NCBI GenBank assembly: GCA_030842085.1
Contig: JAUUSE010000046.1
Coordinates: 1 to 14,147 of the forward strand
Origin: Timburyella sp030842085
Lineage (GTDB): Bacteria; Bacillota; Clostridia; Oscillospirales; Acutalibacteraceae
DNA length: 14,147 bases
Direction: 5' to 3'
Shown here: positions 7,100 through 14,147 of the stretch, one piece after another
How the letters are laid out: every line of letters starts with the position of its first letter
Numbering within the stretch: the stretch's first letter is position 1
The notes under the pieces: generated by a model
What the model saw: the letters and a program-made list of their open reading frames with translations, nothing else
Told to the model about the DNA's origin: nothing
Databases searched by the model: none
Translations under genes and position numbers: made by a program

Positions 7100-7642
7100 T
7101 TATATATATTTCTCGTCCATCTCCGCCACATATGGCAAATTACGGTATTTTTCATCATAATCGAGGCCGTAGCCTATTATAAACACATCCGGCACCACAG
7201 CGCCTACATAGTCGGGCGTTATGTCCGTCATGTGACGCGACGGCTTGTCAAGCAATGTGCATATTTTTATGCTGGCAGGATTCCTTGCTGACAGTATTTC
7301 CTCTAAATAAGAAAGCGTCAGGCCGGAATCAAGTATATCCTCTACTATCAGCAAATCATAGCCCTTAAGATTTATATCAATGTCCTTTACTATTTTAACC
7401 ACGCCGGAGGTTTTCACTCCGCTGCCATAGGATGAAACGCACATAAAATCAACACTGCACGGGATTTTTATGGCGCGCATAAGGTCGGCCATAAAAACCA
7501 CCGAGCCCTTAAGCACACTAACAAGCAAAAGATTTTTGTCTTTGTAATCTTCACTTATTTTGCGCCCAAGCTCTGAAATTATTAGCTTTAACCTGTTTTC
7601 GTCGATAATTACATTTTTGACAGCCTGTTCTAACATATTCAT
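7100..7642 (-). CDS. hpt: Hypoxanthine(-guanine) phosphoribosyltransferase
   Basis: Hpt salvages hypoxanthine and guanine by coupling them to PRPP, forming IMP and GMP in the cytosol. The product is about 180 residues, the normal bacterial length. It carries VSVLKGSVVFMADL in the N-terminal part, the DFM..SSYG flexible-loop segment, and the PRPP-binding motif VEDILDSGLTL, with the C-terminal GYGLDYDEKYRNLPYV region. Three in-frame ATGs begin the frame (7648, 7642, 7636). I chose 7642 because GAGGGT lies at good spacing (about 9 bases), whereas it is only 3 bases from 7648; the two-residue difference does not affect function. The gene lies 222 bp after tilS and 43 bp before ftsH, the conserved tilS-hpt-ftsH order of Firmicutes. 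Confidence 0.95.
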   Translation of the reverse strand: MNMLEQAVKNVIIDENRLKLIISELGRKISEDYKDKNLLLVSVLKGSVVFMADLMRAIKIPCSVDFMCVSSYGSGVKTSGVVKIVKDIDINLKGYDLLIVEDILDSGLTLSYLEEILSARNPASIKICTLLDKPSRHMTDITPDYVGAVVPDVFIIGYGLDYDEKYRNLPYVAEMDEKYI

Positions 7643-7864
7643 CTGCATCTACCCTCATAAACTTATTTTTGCCGGATAAATATATGTACATCCAGCGCGT
7701 CTATCCTCATTTATGTAAAATATCACCGCGCAAAATGCTCTCCGCCATATCCTGCATATTCATTTCCGCATAGCCGCTTTGCGCTGAAAAAATTATGTTT
7801 TCCGATATGGCCCGTACATTTTTAAAACGCGGTGCATTTTCGCCGCTTAGACTAAAAAATCTTT

Positions 7865-9241
7865 TTATATATTTTCTCTTTGCGTTAATTCTATCACCAC
7901 GGCTCTTTTAGTGCTCCTGTCAATCGCCGCAGATTTATCTGCGCCAAAGCCTGCCACCCATACGACCTTTCCGTTATCTTCTGCCAGCACCGGAACAGAG
8001 CTTCTCAGTCGCGGCGGAATATTCACTTCATTAAACAGCTTTTTTAGGCTTTTGGTTACATTCCTTCTTGCAAGAGTTATCTTGTCGCCCTCTTTTCGCT
8101 GCCTTAAGATTAGATTGGGATTTATTTTATCATAGTCAAGTAAGCAGTTTAAAAATTTTTTGTTAACATTTTTGCATTTATTAATTTCTTCTGCGTCAAT
8201 TATGCATAATTTTACATCGCTGCCTAAAAAGTCGCCTTTACCTAAGTCTATGCTGACGGAATTTACGGCTTTTTCGACATAATTTTCAATATACAGCTTG
8301 CTTTTGCGCACCGACGCCGTATATCCACCGCCAATGTCAACACGGCCGGCGCCGCTGCTTATCATATTGGACAAAGCATCAACGGCGCGCTGTGAGAGCT
8401 CTATGCCGCATTCTTCCTTAACCGCCGATTTTAAAAATCTTATAAGCAGGCTTATATGCAGCGGCCTAAGCTGCGAAATGGATATCCCGCCGGCAAATCC
8501 GCTTATGTTTTCCGCCTTTATTCTTTCTGATATTTTTCGGCTTTGTGTCTCTAAAAATTCCTCGTCTATACGGTTATGCTGCGACGCTGTATATATATTT
8601 TGCAGTGAAGACTCATTTATTTCCTGCAAAGCGGGGAGTATGTGTCTCCTTATTTTATTGCGGATGTATATTTCCTCTAAGTTTGTGGAATCCGTCACAT
8701 AGCTTATATTGCTTTGCCTGCAGTATTCCTCAATCTCTACACGGCTGCAGGAGAGCAGCGGACGAATTATTCTGCCGCGGACGGCCGGTATGCCGCACAG
8801 TCCCTTAAGCCCTGTGCCGCGGATGAGGTTTATCAGCATTGTCTCGGCATTGTCGTTTAAATTATGCGCCGTCGCTATCTTAAACTCAGATGTTGCGCAT
8901 TTTTCAAAAAAGTGATATCTCAGCCGGCGGCCGCACTCTTCATGTCCCTCCCCTGTCTGTGCCGAAATGCTCGGCACATCCGCTCTTGCGACATGAAGTT
9001 TTACTCCTAAATCTTCACATGACTTTTTCACAAATTCTTCGTCCCTGTCGGCTTCGTCGCCGCGTATCATATGATTAAAATGCGCAGCTTCTATCCTGTC
9101 TATGCCAAGAGTGTCTTTAAGCTCCAAAAGTATATGCAGCAGCGCCATTGAATCAGCGCCGCCCGATAAAGCCACAAGCACAGAAGTGCCCGCCGGCAGC
9201 ATATTATATTCCTTTATTGTACTTAATACTTTATCCTTCAT
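7865..9241 (-). CDS. tilS: tRNA(Ile)-lysidine synthase
   Basis: TilS attaches lysine to C34 of the CAU-anticodon tRNA-Ile, changing its identity from Met to Ile and letting it read AUA codons. The chosen product has 458 residues. It opens with the N-type ATP-pyrophosphatase loop SGGADS (26-31), then HFNHMIRG (54-61) and the HNLNDNAETMLINLIRGTGLKGLCGIP segment from residue 126. A C-terminal domain contains LILRQRKEGDKITLARR and the WVAGFGAD stretch. The ATG at 9239-9241 overlaps the end of dnaB by 11 bp (ATGAAGGATAA), with AGGAAG upstream inside dnaB; the open frame extends further but that part is dnaB read out of frame. Translation is probably coupled to dnaB. The enzyme matters here because AUA is a common isoleucine codon across the window. 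Confidence 0.95.
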   Translation of the reverse strand: MKDKVLSTIKEYNMLPAGTSVLVALSGGADSMALLHILLELKDTLGIDRIEAAHFNHMIRGDEADRDEEFVKKSCEDLGVKLHVARADVPSISAQTGEGHEECGRRLRYHFFEKCATSEFKIATAHNLNDNAETMLINLIRGTGLKGLCGIPAVRGRIIRPLLSCSRVEIEEYCRQSNISYVTDSTNLEEIYIRNKIRRHILPALQEINESSLQNIYTASQHNRIDEEFLETQSRKISERIKAENISGFAGGISISQLRPLHISLLIRFLKSAVKEECGIELSQRAVDALSNMISSGAGRVDIGGGYTASVRKSKLYIENYVEKAVNSVSIDLGKGDFLGSDVKLCIIDAEEINKCKNVNKKFLNCLLDYDKINPNLILRQRKEGDKITLARRNVTKSLKKLFNEVNIPPRLRSSVPVLAEDNGKVVWVAGFGADKSAAIDRSTKRAVVIELTQRENI

Positions 9242-10607
9242 TGCGATATGCTTCCTGTGCCGTAAAACGGGTAAACTCGCCCGTCCAGTGCAGCTTGACG
9301 GTGCCCGTCTCACCATGGCGGTTTTTGGCTACTATTACTTCCGCCGACGTCGTATCCGGCGGCGCATCGCCCTCGTCCATATCCCCCTGATAATAGCTTT
9401 CCCTATAAAGGAAGAGCACTATATCAGCGTCCTGCTCAATAGAGCCTGACTCTCTCAAATCCGCCAGCTGCGGACGATGAGACTTGCCCTTTACCTCAGT
9501 TCCGCGCGAAAGCTGGGCGCATACCAGCACCGGCACGCCTAAGTCCTTCGCCATTATCTTCAGGTTTCGCGTTATGTCGCTGACCTCTTGAACCCTGTTC
9601 TCCGTCCGGCGGGCCGAACGCATGAGCTGCAGATAGTCTATTATAACAAGGTCGGCCTTTTTCATTCGTCTAACCTTTGCTTTTATCTCCGGTACCGTTA
9701 TGCCGGAGGATTCGTCAAAATATATCGGCGCTTTTGAAAGCACGTCGCTCGCCTGTATAAGCCGCGTCCACTCCGGTCCTGATATGTCGCCGCTGCGCAG
9801 CTTCTCACTCTTTATCGACGCCTCGTCCGACAGCATTCGCTGCGCCAACTGGTCGCGCGTCATCTCAAGCGAGAAAAAGCAGACGGATTTCCCCTGCTGC
9901 ACCGCAACGTTGCGCGCAATGTTAAGCGCAAAGCTCGTTTTTCCCATGCCGGGGCGCGCGCCGAGTATTATTAGGTCTGACTTGTTAAGGCCCGTTATTA
10001 TTCTGTCAAGGTCGGATATTCCGCAGGGTATGCCGATATAGTCGCCGCGGGTCTCGGGATTTGATATCTTGTCTATGCGGTCAAGCGTCTCGTTGACTAT
10101 TATGTCTTTTATATGGCGGAGACCGGTAACCTCCTTGCCCTGTCTTATCTCAAAAATGCGCTGCTCGGCAGAATCCAAAAGCACGCCGGCGTCGGAGGCG
10201 CCCTCCGTCGCATCGGATATAATTTCCCGCGCCGCGCTTATGAGCGAGCGTACATAATATTTCTCCCGCACTATAGCGGCATAGCTCTCTATATTCGCTA
10301 TCGACGGCACCGTCTGCGCAAGCTGGACAAGATATGCCTTGCCGCCGGCGTCGTCGTACAGGCCGGACTTCTTAAGCTCCTCCAGCACTGTGACGGTGTC
10401 TATTTTCGAGCTGAGCTGGAACATGTCGAATATAACCCGATATATAGCCTGATGCTGCGGAAGATAAAAATGCTCCGCCTTAATTGTGTCGGCCACGCGG
10501 GTTATGCTCGACGGGTCAAGCAATATGCCGCCCAGCACCGACTGCTCCGCCTCCAGCGAAAAGGGCACCTGCTGGCCGTATTCGGAAAATAGATTCTGCT
10601 CCGGCAA
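9231..10607 (-). CDS. dnaB: Replicative DNA helicase DnaB
   Basis: DnaB is the hexameric 5'-3' helicase that unwinds DNA at the replication fork (called DnaC in B. subtilis). The 458-residue product has the N-terminal DnaB domain (about 12-115, with PFSLEAEQSVLGGIL) and the RecA-like C-terminal domain. The latter contains Walker A GARPGMGKT (216-224), Walker B LVIIDYLQL (320-328) and LRESGSIEQDAD (384-395). No intein or insertion is seen. The start codon is TTG (10605-10607), preceded by AAAGGAG at about 10 bases. It begins 27 bp after the rplI stop and overlaps tilS by 11 bp, so rplI-dnaB-tilS look like one transcript. The rplI-dnaB pairing is standard in Firmicutes. Confidence 0.97.
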   Translation of the reverse strand: MPEQNLFSEYGQQVPFSLEAEQSVLGGILLDPSSITRVADTIKAEHFYLPQHQAIYRVIFDMFQLSSKIDTVTVLEELKKSGLYDDAGGKAYLVQLAQTVPSIANIESYAAIVREKYYVRSLISAAREIISDATEGASDAGVLLDSAEQRIFEIRQGKEVTGLRHIKDIIVNETLDRIDKISNPETRGDYIGIPCGISDLDRIITGLNKSDLIILGARPGMGKTSFALNIARNVAVQQGKSVCFFSLEMTRDQLAQRMLSDEASIKSEKLRSGDISGPEWTRLIQASDVLSKAPIYFDESSGITVPEIKAKVRRMKKADLVIIDYLQLMRSARRTENRVQEVSDITRNLKIMAKDLGVPVLVCAQLSRGTEVKGKSHRPQLADLRESGSIEQDADIVLFLYRESYYQGDMDEGDAPPDTTSAEVIVAKNRHGETGTVKLHWTGEFTRFTAQEAYRNEG

Positions 10608-10634
10608 CTTAAATACACTCCTTTGCCATTCGGC

Positions 10635-11078
10635 TTATTCCACAACCATTACCTTTACGTTCGAAATCATGCCCATGTGCAGCTTTACCTGAACGTCATA
10701 CGCGCCGTAGGCCTTAATGTCCATCGGCACCGACACCTTTTTCTTGTCAACCGCTACGCCAAAAGCTTTGTTTATTTCCTCGGCAATTTCTTTTGATGTT
10801 ACGGCGCCAAACAGCTTGCCGCTCTCACCCGCTTTCGCGTGTATGGTGATGGTTTTTCCATCTATCTTGTCGCAAACCGCCTTTGCGGCAGCACGCTCCT
10901 CTTCAAGATGATGCGCCTTCGCCGCTTCTTTGTTCTTTATATCGTTTAATGCTGACGCCGAAGCCTCTACTGCAAGGCCTCTCGGCAGCAAAAAGTTTCT
11001 GGCATAGCCGTCGGAGATTTCCTTTATCTCGCCCGCCTTGCCTTTGCCCTTTACATCTGTTTTAAATACTACTTTCAT
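10635..11078 (-). CDS. rplI: 50S ribosomal protein L9
   Basis: L9 binds 23S rRNA and extends from the base of the L1 stalk of the large subunit. The 147-residue protein has the usual length. The N-terminal domain holds the family signature around GEIKEISDGYARNFLLPRGLA (16-36), followed by a charged connecting helix (about 45-75) and the C-terminal domain (about 80-147). A GGAGG ribosome site lies 7 bases before the ATG. Five of its ten isoleucine codons are AUA by hand count, which is striking for a ribosomal protein gene. Upstream it has its own candidate promoter and a 9-bp tandem repeat, and it is separated from gdpP by 584 bp. Confidence 0.97.
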   Translation of the reverse strand: MKVVFKTDVKGKGKAGEIKEISDGYARNFLLPRGLAVEASASALNDIKNKEAAKAHHLEEERAAAKAVCDKIDGKTITIHAKAGESGKLFGAVTSKEIAEEINKAFGVAVDKKKVSVPMDIKAYGAYDVQVKLHMGMISNVKVMVVE

Positions 11079-11112
11079 ATATATCCTCCAATTCCATAAT
11101 TTAAATGATAGT

Positions 11113-11130
11113 TATGCGCCGTATGCGCCG
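11113..11130. repeat. Tandem 9-bp direct repeat in the rplI leader
   Basis: TATGCGCCG occurs twice in perfect tandem (11113-11121 and 11122-11130), between the candidate rplI -10 box and the ribosome site. It would be transcribed in the 5' leader of rplI. Its role is unknown; paired direct repeats can be protein-binding sites or simple slippage products. Confidence 0.6.
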
Positions 11131-11153
11131 TAATATTCCACTGATATAAAACC

Positions 11154-11182
11154 ATTATATATGTTTCTTTGCTATAAATTCA
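11154..11182 (-). promoter_or_regulatory. Possible promoter of rplI-dnaB-tilS
   Basis: A perfect TATAAT (11154-11159, minus strand) lies about 76 bp before the rplI start. The -35 position at 17 bp spacing reads TGAATT, a weak match, and no TG extension is present. The call rests mainly on the -10 box and its position at the head of the rplI-dnaB-tilS run after a long gap. Confidence 0.38.
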
Positions 11183-11662
11183 CCCTGAGATTTTATGCGA
11201 CATCTCCCAAACATACCAAATTTCGCATGCCCGGCATGTGTCTTGCAATATACGCCGCGTACTATCACACAGACGCGTACTTGTATCCGCCATGCCATTA
11301 CATCCGGCTATATTTCGCCTCTTAATTTATCCTCCGGCCGTCGGATGAGTTATATTATAAATTTCATCGTGCGCATTGTATAAAAAGCTCGCTTTTTACA
11401 TTTATGCCTTAGCACCGACAGTGTCAAACTTCAAATGCATTAAGAGTAAAAGCCTATTTATTAATTAAAGCGGCACACATGCTTTATAAAATCGCCTCAA
11501 GCATTGCTTATATGTCTATATCAAGCCATTCGTTCTTTTATGCAAAACCTTAATCTACTTATTTATATTAATCTGCCGTCTGTAAGCCGTTGGACCAACC
11601 CAATCGCCAATTAACCGTGCTAAAACACTCATTAATTTTTGCAAGTCCTCTGATATTGCCAT
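11183..11662. other. Long non-coding gap between gdpP and rplI
   Basis: These two genes are usually close together or overlapping in Firmicutes, but here about 580 bp separate the gdpP stop from the rplI start. I see no gene: the only plus-strand frame of note (11195-11383, 62 codons) has no ribosome site and no recognisable protein character. The stretch is A/T-rich and contains one weak hairpin (11381-11398). It could hold an untranslated RNA or remnants of lost genes, but nothing in it is recognisable by eye. Confidence 0.6.
11381..11398 (-). terminator. Weak hairpin, possible gdpP terminator
   Basis: TAAAAAG and CTTTTTA flank a CGAG loop (minus-strand reading), giving a 7-bp, mostly A-T stem that ends in five T residues. 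It is about 265 bp past the gdpP stop. The stem has low GC content and is short, so termination would be inefficient at best. Confidence 0.3.
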
Positions 11663-13624
11663 TTACGCCATACTCTCGTTATATTCGTTTATGGCGTCTA
11701 TAAGCCTTCGTTTTGCCTCAAACAGAGTAGTGTCCTTAAGCTGCGCCGCCGCCATTGTCATGTGTCCGCCGCCGCCGAGCTTTTCCATTATAAGCTGGAC
11801 GTTAATCTTGCCGAACGAGCGCGCAGAAATATTTACGATATCGTTAATATGCATTATTACAAACGATGCATCTACACCGGATATCGACAGCAGCTCGTCC
11901 GCCGCCTGCGCTGCCACTATGCGTATATTGCCGTCCTTTGCGTCGGTGGTGGCTATGGCGCAGTCGCCTATTATCTCCGCTGACGACACTATCTGCGAGC
12001 GCGTCATATATAAATCCATACTGCCGGAAAACAGCCGTTTAACCTCTACCGGGTCGGCGCCCCTGCTGCGGAGGAATGCCGCCGCCTCAAACGTGCGCAC
12101 GCCGGTGCGGAGCACAAAATTGCGGGTGTCCAGCATTATGCCCGACATAAGCGCCTCAGATTCCAGCGAGCCGACAAAATGCTCGCCCATATACTGAAGC
12201 ATTTCCGTTACAAGCTCACAGGTCGATGACGAGTAAGGCTCGTGGTAAAATATTACGGCGTTGTTTATATAATCCACCGTCCTGCGGTGATGGTCGATTA
12301 CAACAATAGTGCTGCACTTTTTGAACACCTCGGGAGAATCCAGCAGTTCGGCAATATGCGAGTCGACAACAATAAGCAACGTGCGCTTAGTTATCATGTG
12401 CAGCGCCTGCTCCGGCTCAATTACTGCGTCGGTTATGCCATGCTGCTCCATCCTCTCTAAAAGCGGCAGCGCAAGCGATTTCGAGCGAGTCATGACTATT
12501 TTGCCGGTCTTCTCCAGCTCCACTACCGCACGCCATAGGCCGACGGCAGCGCCCAGCGCGTCAAGGTCGGCATAACCATGGCCCATTATGAGCACATTGT
12601 CGCTGCTTAAAATAAGCTCTTTTACAGCAGACGCCACAACACGCGCACGAACCTTAGTTCTTCGCTCCACCGTTTTAGAAGCACTGCCGAAAAATTTATA
12701 TTCATTTTTATTTTTAATCGCCGCCTGATCACCGCCGCGCCCTAAGACCATATCAAGCGCCTGCCGCGCGTTTAAATCGCACTCTTTTAAAGTGCTGCCG
12801 CAGCCCGCGCCTATTGACAAACTCAGCCCGCCGGTACGACCTTCTACAGTAAGCCCTTTTACTGTTTCTAATATCTTAAATTTGCTTTTCTCCATATCAT
12901 TAAGCACGCGCTCTTCCATAACAAGCAAATACCTGTCAGATGCAAGCTTTGTGAGCAAAGCATTTCCGTCTTGAGCCATGCTCTCTACCAAATTGTCAAT
13001 CTCGCCGGATACAATTGCGCGCTCGCTGTTTTTCCAGTCCTTTGTGACATCTTCCATGTTGTCTATAGTTATAAGCATTACAACCGGGCGGGTTTCACCA
13101 TACTCCTTGGCCGTACGCTTTAAATTAGTTTCATCAAAGAAATATAAGATTTTAGTAACTCTGTCATCTTTTGCAGAGTCGCTTTCATAAACCGAGAAGC
13201 TTTTATCATCATATTCGACGTCCGCCCTGCGGTTTGAGCGCAATATATCTTCGGTATCTTTACTTATAATAAAGCCGTAATGCTCGCCGTAAGCGTCTCT
13301 TCCGTGCAACACGTGCGTCCTAAAAGATTCGTTGTACCATATAATTTCGCCCGTGTCATGCGTAACTAAAATCGGCATTGTAAAGCCGCTTAGTACGTCA
13401 GAGCCCTCCTGTCTCAAATCGTCGGCAAGGCTGAATATGTATTTTCTAATATCCTTATTCAGCATTCTCAGCCTGATAAAAGCAAATATCAGCACACCGA
13501 GCGACACCACTGCCGCCACTATGGCATATCGCCAGTTAAGCACTGCTATATATGCCGTCTGCATTATCACAAGTATGATAAGTACTATTACTACAGGTGT
13601 CAAATTCCAGATATTGCGTTTCAT
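11663..13624 (-). CDS. gdpP: Cyclic-di-AMP phosphodiesterase GdpP (membrane-anchored DHH-DHHA1 protein)
   Basis: GdpP (YybT) hydrolyses the second messenger c-di-AMP to pApA and so influences potassium and osmotic balance and cell-wall stress tolerance. The 653-residue product has the full family layout. Two membrane helices lie near 8-29 and 33-50, a PAS-like domain at about 72-140, and a degenerate GGDEF domain at about 165-300 (VVMLITIDNME...LSLSIGAGCG). The DHH domain shows MGHGYADLDALGAA (347-360), VDSH (420-423), IDHHRR (443-448) and SGIMLDT (494-500). The DHHA1 domain ends in GGGGHMTMAAAQ (617-628). All the expected metal-binding Asp and His positions appear present, so it should be active. 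AGGAGA precedes the ATG at good spacing. No clear promoter was found upstream. Confidence 0.95.
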   Translation of the reverse strand: MKRNIWNLTPVVIVLIILVIMQTAYIAVLNWRYAIVAAVVSLGVLIFAFIRLRMLNKDIRKYIFSLADDLRQEGSDVLSGFTMPILVTHDTGEIIWYNESFRTHVLHGRDAYGEHYGFIISKDTEDILRSNRRADVEYDDKSFSVYESDSAKDDRVTKILYFFDETNLKRTAKEYGETRPVVMLITIDNMEDVTKDWKNSERAIVSGEIDNLVESMAQDGNALLTKLASDRYLLVMEERVLNDMEKSKFKILETVKGLTVEGRTGGLSLSIGAGCGSTLKECDLNARQALDMVLGRGGDQAAIKNKNEYKFFGSASKTVERRTKVRARVVASAVKELILSSDNVLIMGHGYADLDALGAAVGLWRAVVELEKTGKIVMTRSKSLALPLLERMEQHGITDAVIEPEQALHMITKRTLLIVVDSHIAELLDSPEVFKKCSTIVVIDHHRRTVDYINNAVIFYHEPYSSSTCELVTEMLQYMGEHFVGSLESEALMSGIMLDTRNFVLRTGVRTFEAAAFLRSRGADPVEVKRLFSGSMDLYMTRSQIVSSAEIIGDCAIATTDAKDGNIRIVAAQAADELLSISGVDASFVIMHINDIVNISARSFGKINVQLIMEKLGGGGHMTMAAAQLKDTTLFEAKRRLIDAINEYNESMA

Positions 13625-13945
13625 CTGACTTCTCCTATTCAGGCGGTATCACCGCTTATAAGTAAATATAAATAGCATCAATGCACAGATATGAACCCTG
13701 CATATCAGCAAGGCTAAGTCCGTATAAAGTGCGGCAGCAGCACACGGCCGTCGCCGGCAAAGCCAAGTTCGACCGACCTCATCTGCGTCCGGCCGCTTTG
13801 GTCAATTAAATCATCTCAATCGGCCGGAGAATAATATTTTCTAAATGTCTAATCCGACTTTGCCATATTTAGCGCGCAGGATATTGTGTAAACCCTACTT
13901 GTCCGGCGGCATTTTCTTAGTATAATCGACATGTATCGAAATGCA
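13625..13945. other. Non-coding stretch upstream of gdpP
   Basis: About 320 bp lie between gdpP and the tandem repeats. It contains the gdpP ribosome site, a small GCGGT/ACCGC hairpin near 13643-13655, and the GC-rich inverted repeat at 13788-13828. No ydaO-type (c-di-AMP) riboswitch consensus was recognised, and no promoter with both boxes was found. Confidence 0.55.
13788..13828. repeat. Perfect 8-bp GC-rich inverted repeat
   Basis: TCCGGCCG (13788-13795) and CGGCCGGA (13821-13828) are perfect inverted copies separated by 25 bases. Neither side has a clean T-run, so it is not an obvious terminator. It could be a protein-binding site or the base of a larger RNA structure in the gdpP upstream region. 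Confidence 0.5.
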
Positions 13946-14031
13946 TCTCTCAGCACTCGGAAATCTTCGATTTTCATTTGCGCCGTGAGGTTATTCAATA
14001 AGCGATTTGCCTCAACACTCACGACTTCAGA
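13946..14031. repeat. Imperfect tandem repeat, copy 1
   Basis: This 86-bp unit starts TCTCTCA, carries a hairpin (GGAAATC-TTC-GATTTTC, 13959-13975), then a 55-bp block (13977-14031) that matches copy 2 at all but three positions. The minus-strand translation of the block gives SEVVSVEANRLLNNLTAQ, part of a 65-codon frame (13849-14046) that I do not regard as a proven gene. The unit looks like a dispersed structured element, but other copies cannot be seen from this window. Confidence 0.75.
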
Positions 14032-14063
14032 CATCTTCCAACCCAAATCGCGTCATTCAATGT

Positions 14064-14147
14064 TCTCTCAGGCGCCGAAAGCTTCGCTTTCGTTTGCGCC
14101 GTGAGGTTATTCAATAAGCGATTTGCCTCAACACTCGCAGCTTCAGA
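14064..14147. repeat. Imperfect tandem repeat, copy 2, cut by the window end
   Basis: The second copy starts with the same TCTCTCA and carries a hairpin CGAAAGC-TTC-GCTTTCG (14076-14092), followed by the 55-bp block (14093-14147) that runs to the window edge. Its offset from copy 1 is 116-118 bp, so the two copies are in different reading frames. Compared with copy 1, the hairpin arms differ but stay paired. More copies may continue beyond the window. Confidence 0.75.

Noticed and set aside
11195..11383. 62-codon plus-strand frame in the gdpP-rplI gap
   Set aside because: No ribosome site, no recognisable protein features, and opposite orientation to every gene in the window.
13625..13850. 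c-di-AMP (ydaO) riboswitch upstream of gdpP
   Set aside because: The conserved ydaO core motifs were not found on either strand; only an unrelated inverted repeat is present.
13849..14046. 65-codon minus-strand frame across tandem repeat copy 1
   Set aside because: The repeated block is in a different frame in copy 2, where its reading soon hits a stop, and the stem changes between copies are compensatory at the base-pair level. No ribosome site was seen. A repeat element explains it better than a gene.

Overview
The window is a stretch of bacterial chromosome carrying nine complete housekeeping genes, all on the minus strand. Gene content and order point to a Firmicutes/Clostridia-type organism: c-di-AMP phosphodiesterase GdpP, ribosomal protein L9, replicative helicase DnaB, TilS, Hpt, FtsH and a folP-folB-folK cluster. 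Shine-Dalgarno sites are strong, two genes start at TTG, and isoleucine is often written AUA. No mobile element, CRISPR array, rRNA or tRNA gene was seen. I would not name a genus from this sequence alone.

In transcription order (right to left): 13.6-14.1 kb is non-coding and ends in two imperfect tandem copies of an ~85 bp element. gdpP (11663-13624) follows, then a 584 bp gap. Next come rplI (10635-11078), dnaB (9231-10607) and tilS (7865-9241), with dnaB and tilS overlapping by 11 bp. hpt (7100-7642) and ftsH (5188-7056) follow, then a terminator at 4946-4975. A coenzyme F420-0:glutamate ligase-like gene with a long acidic tail (3911-4912) comes next. metY, an O-acetylhomoserine sulfhydrylase (2394-3665), sits behind a leader that can fold into several hairpins and ends at a strong terminator (2351-2378). 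A gap of about 580 bp leads to folP, folB and folK (106-1766), which overlap or abut and form one operon. At the left edge a strong sigma-A-type promoter points out of the window.

Functionally the window combines second-messenger turnover (GdpP), translation (L9, TilS), replication (DnaB), purine salvage (Hpt), membrane protein quality control (FtsH), sulfur/methionine metabolism (MetY) and the pterin branch of folate synthesis (FolP, FolB, FolK). The layout resembles two origin-proximal Bacillus clusters joined end to end: gdpP-rplI-dnaB, and tilS-hpt-ftsH...cysK...folP-folB-folK, with metY where Bacillus has cysK.

I did not find a clear undescribed multi-gene system. The best leads are the structured metY leader, the tandem repeats with a covarying hairpin, the acidic tail on the F420-ligase-like protein, and heavy AUA use next to tilS.
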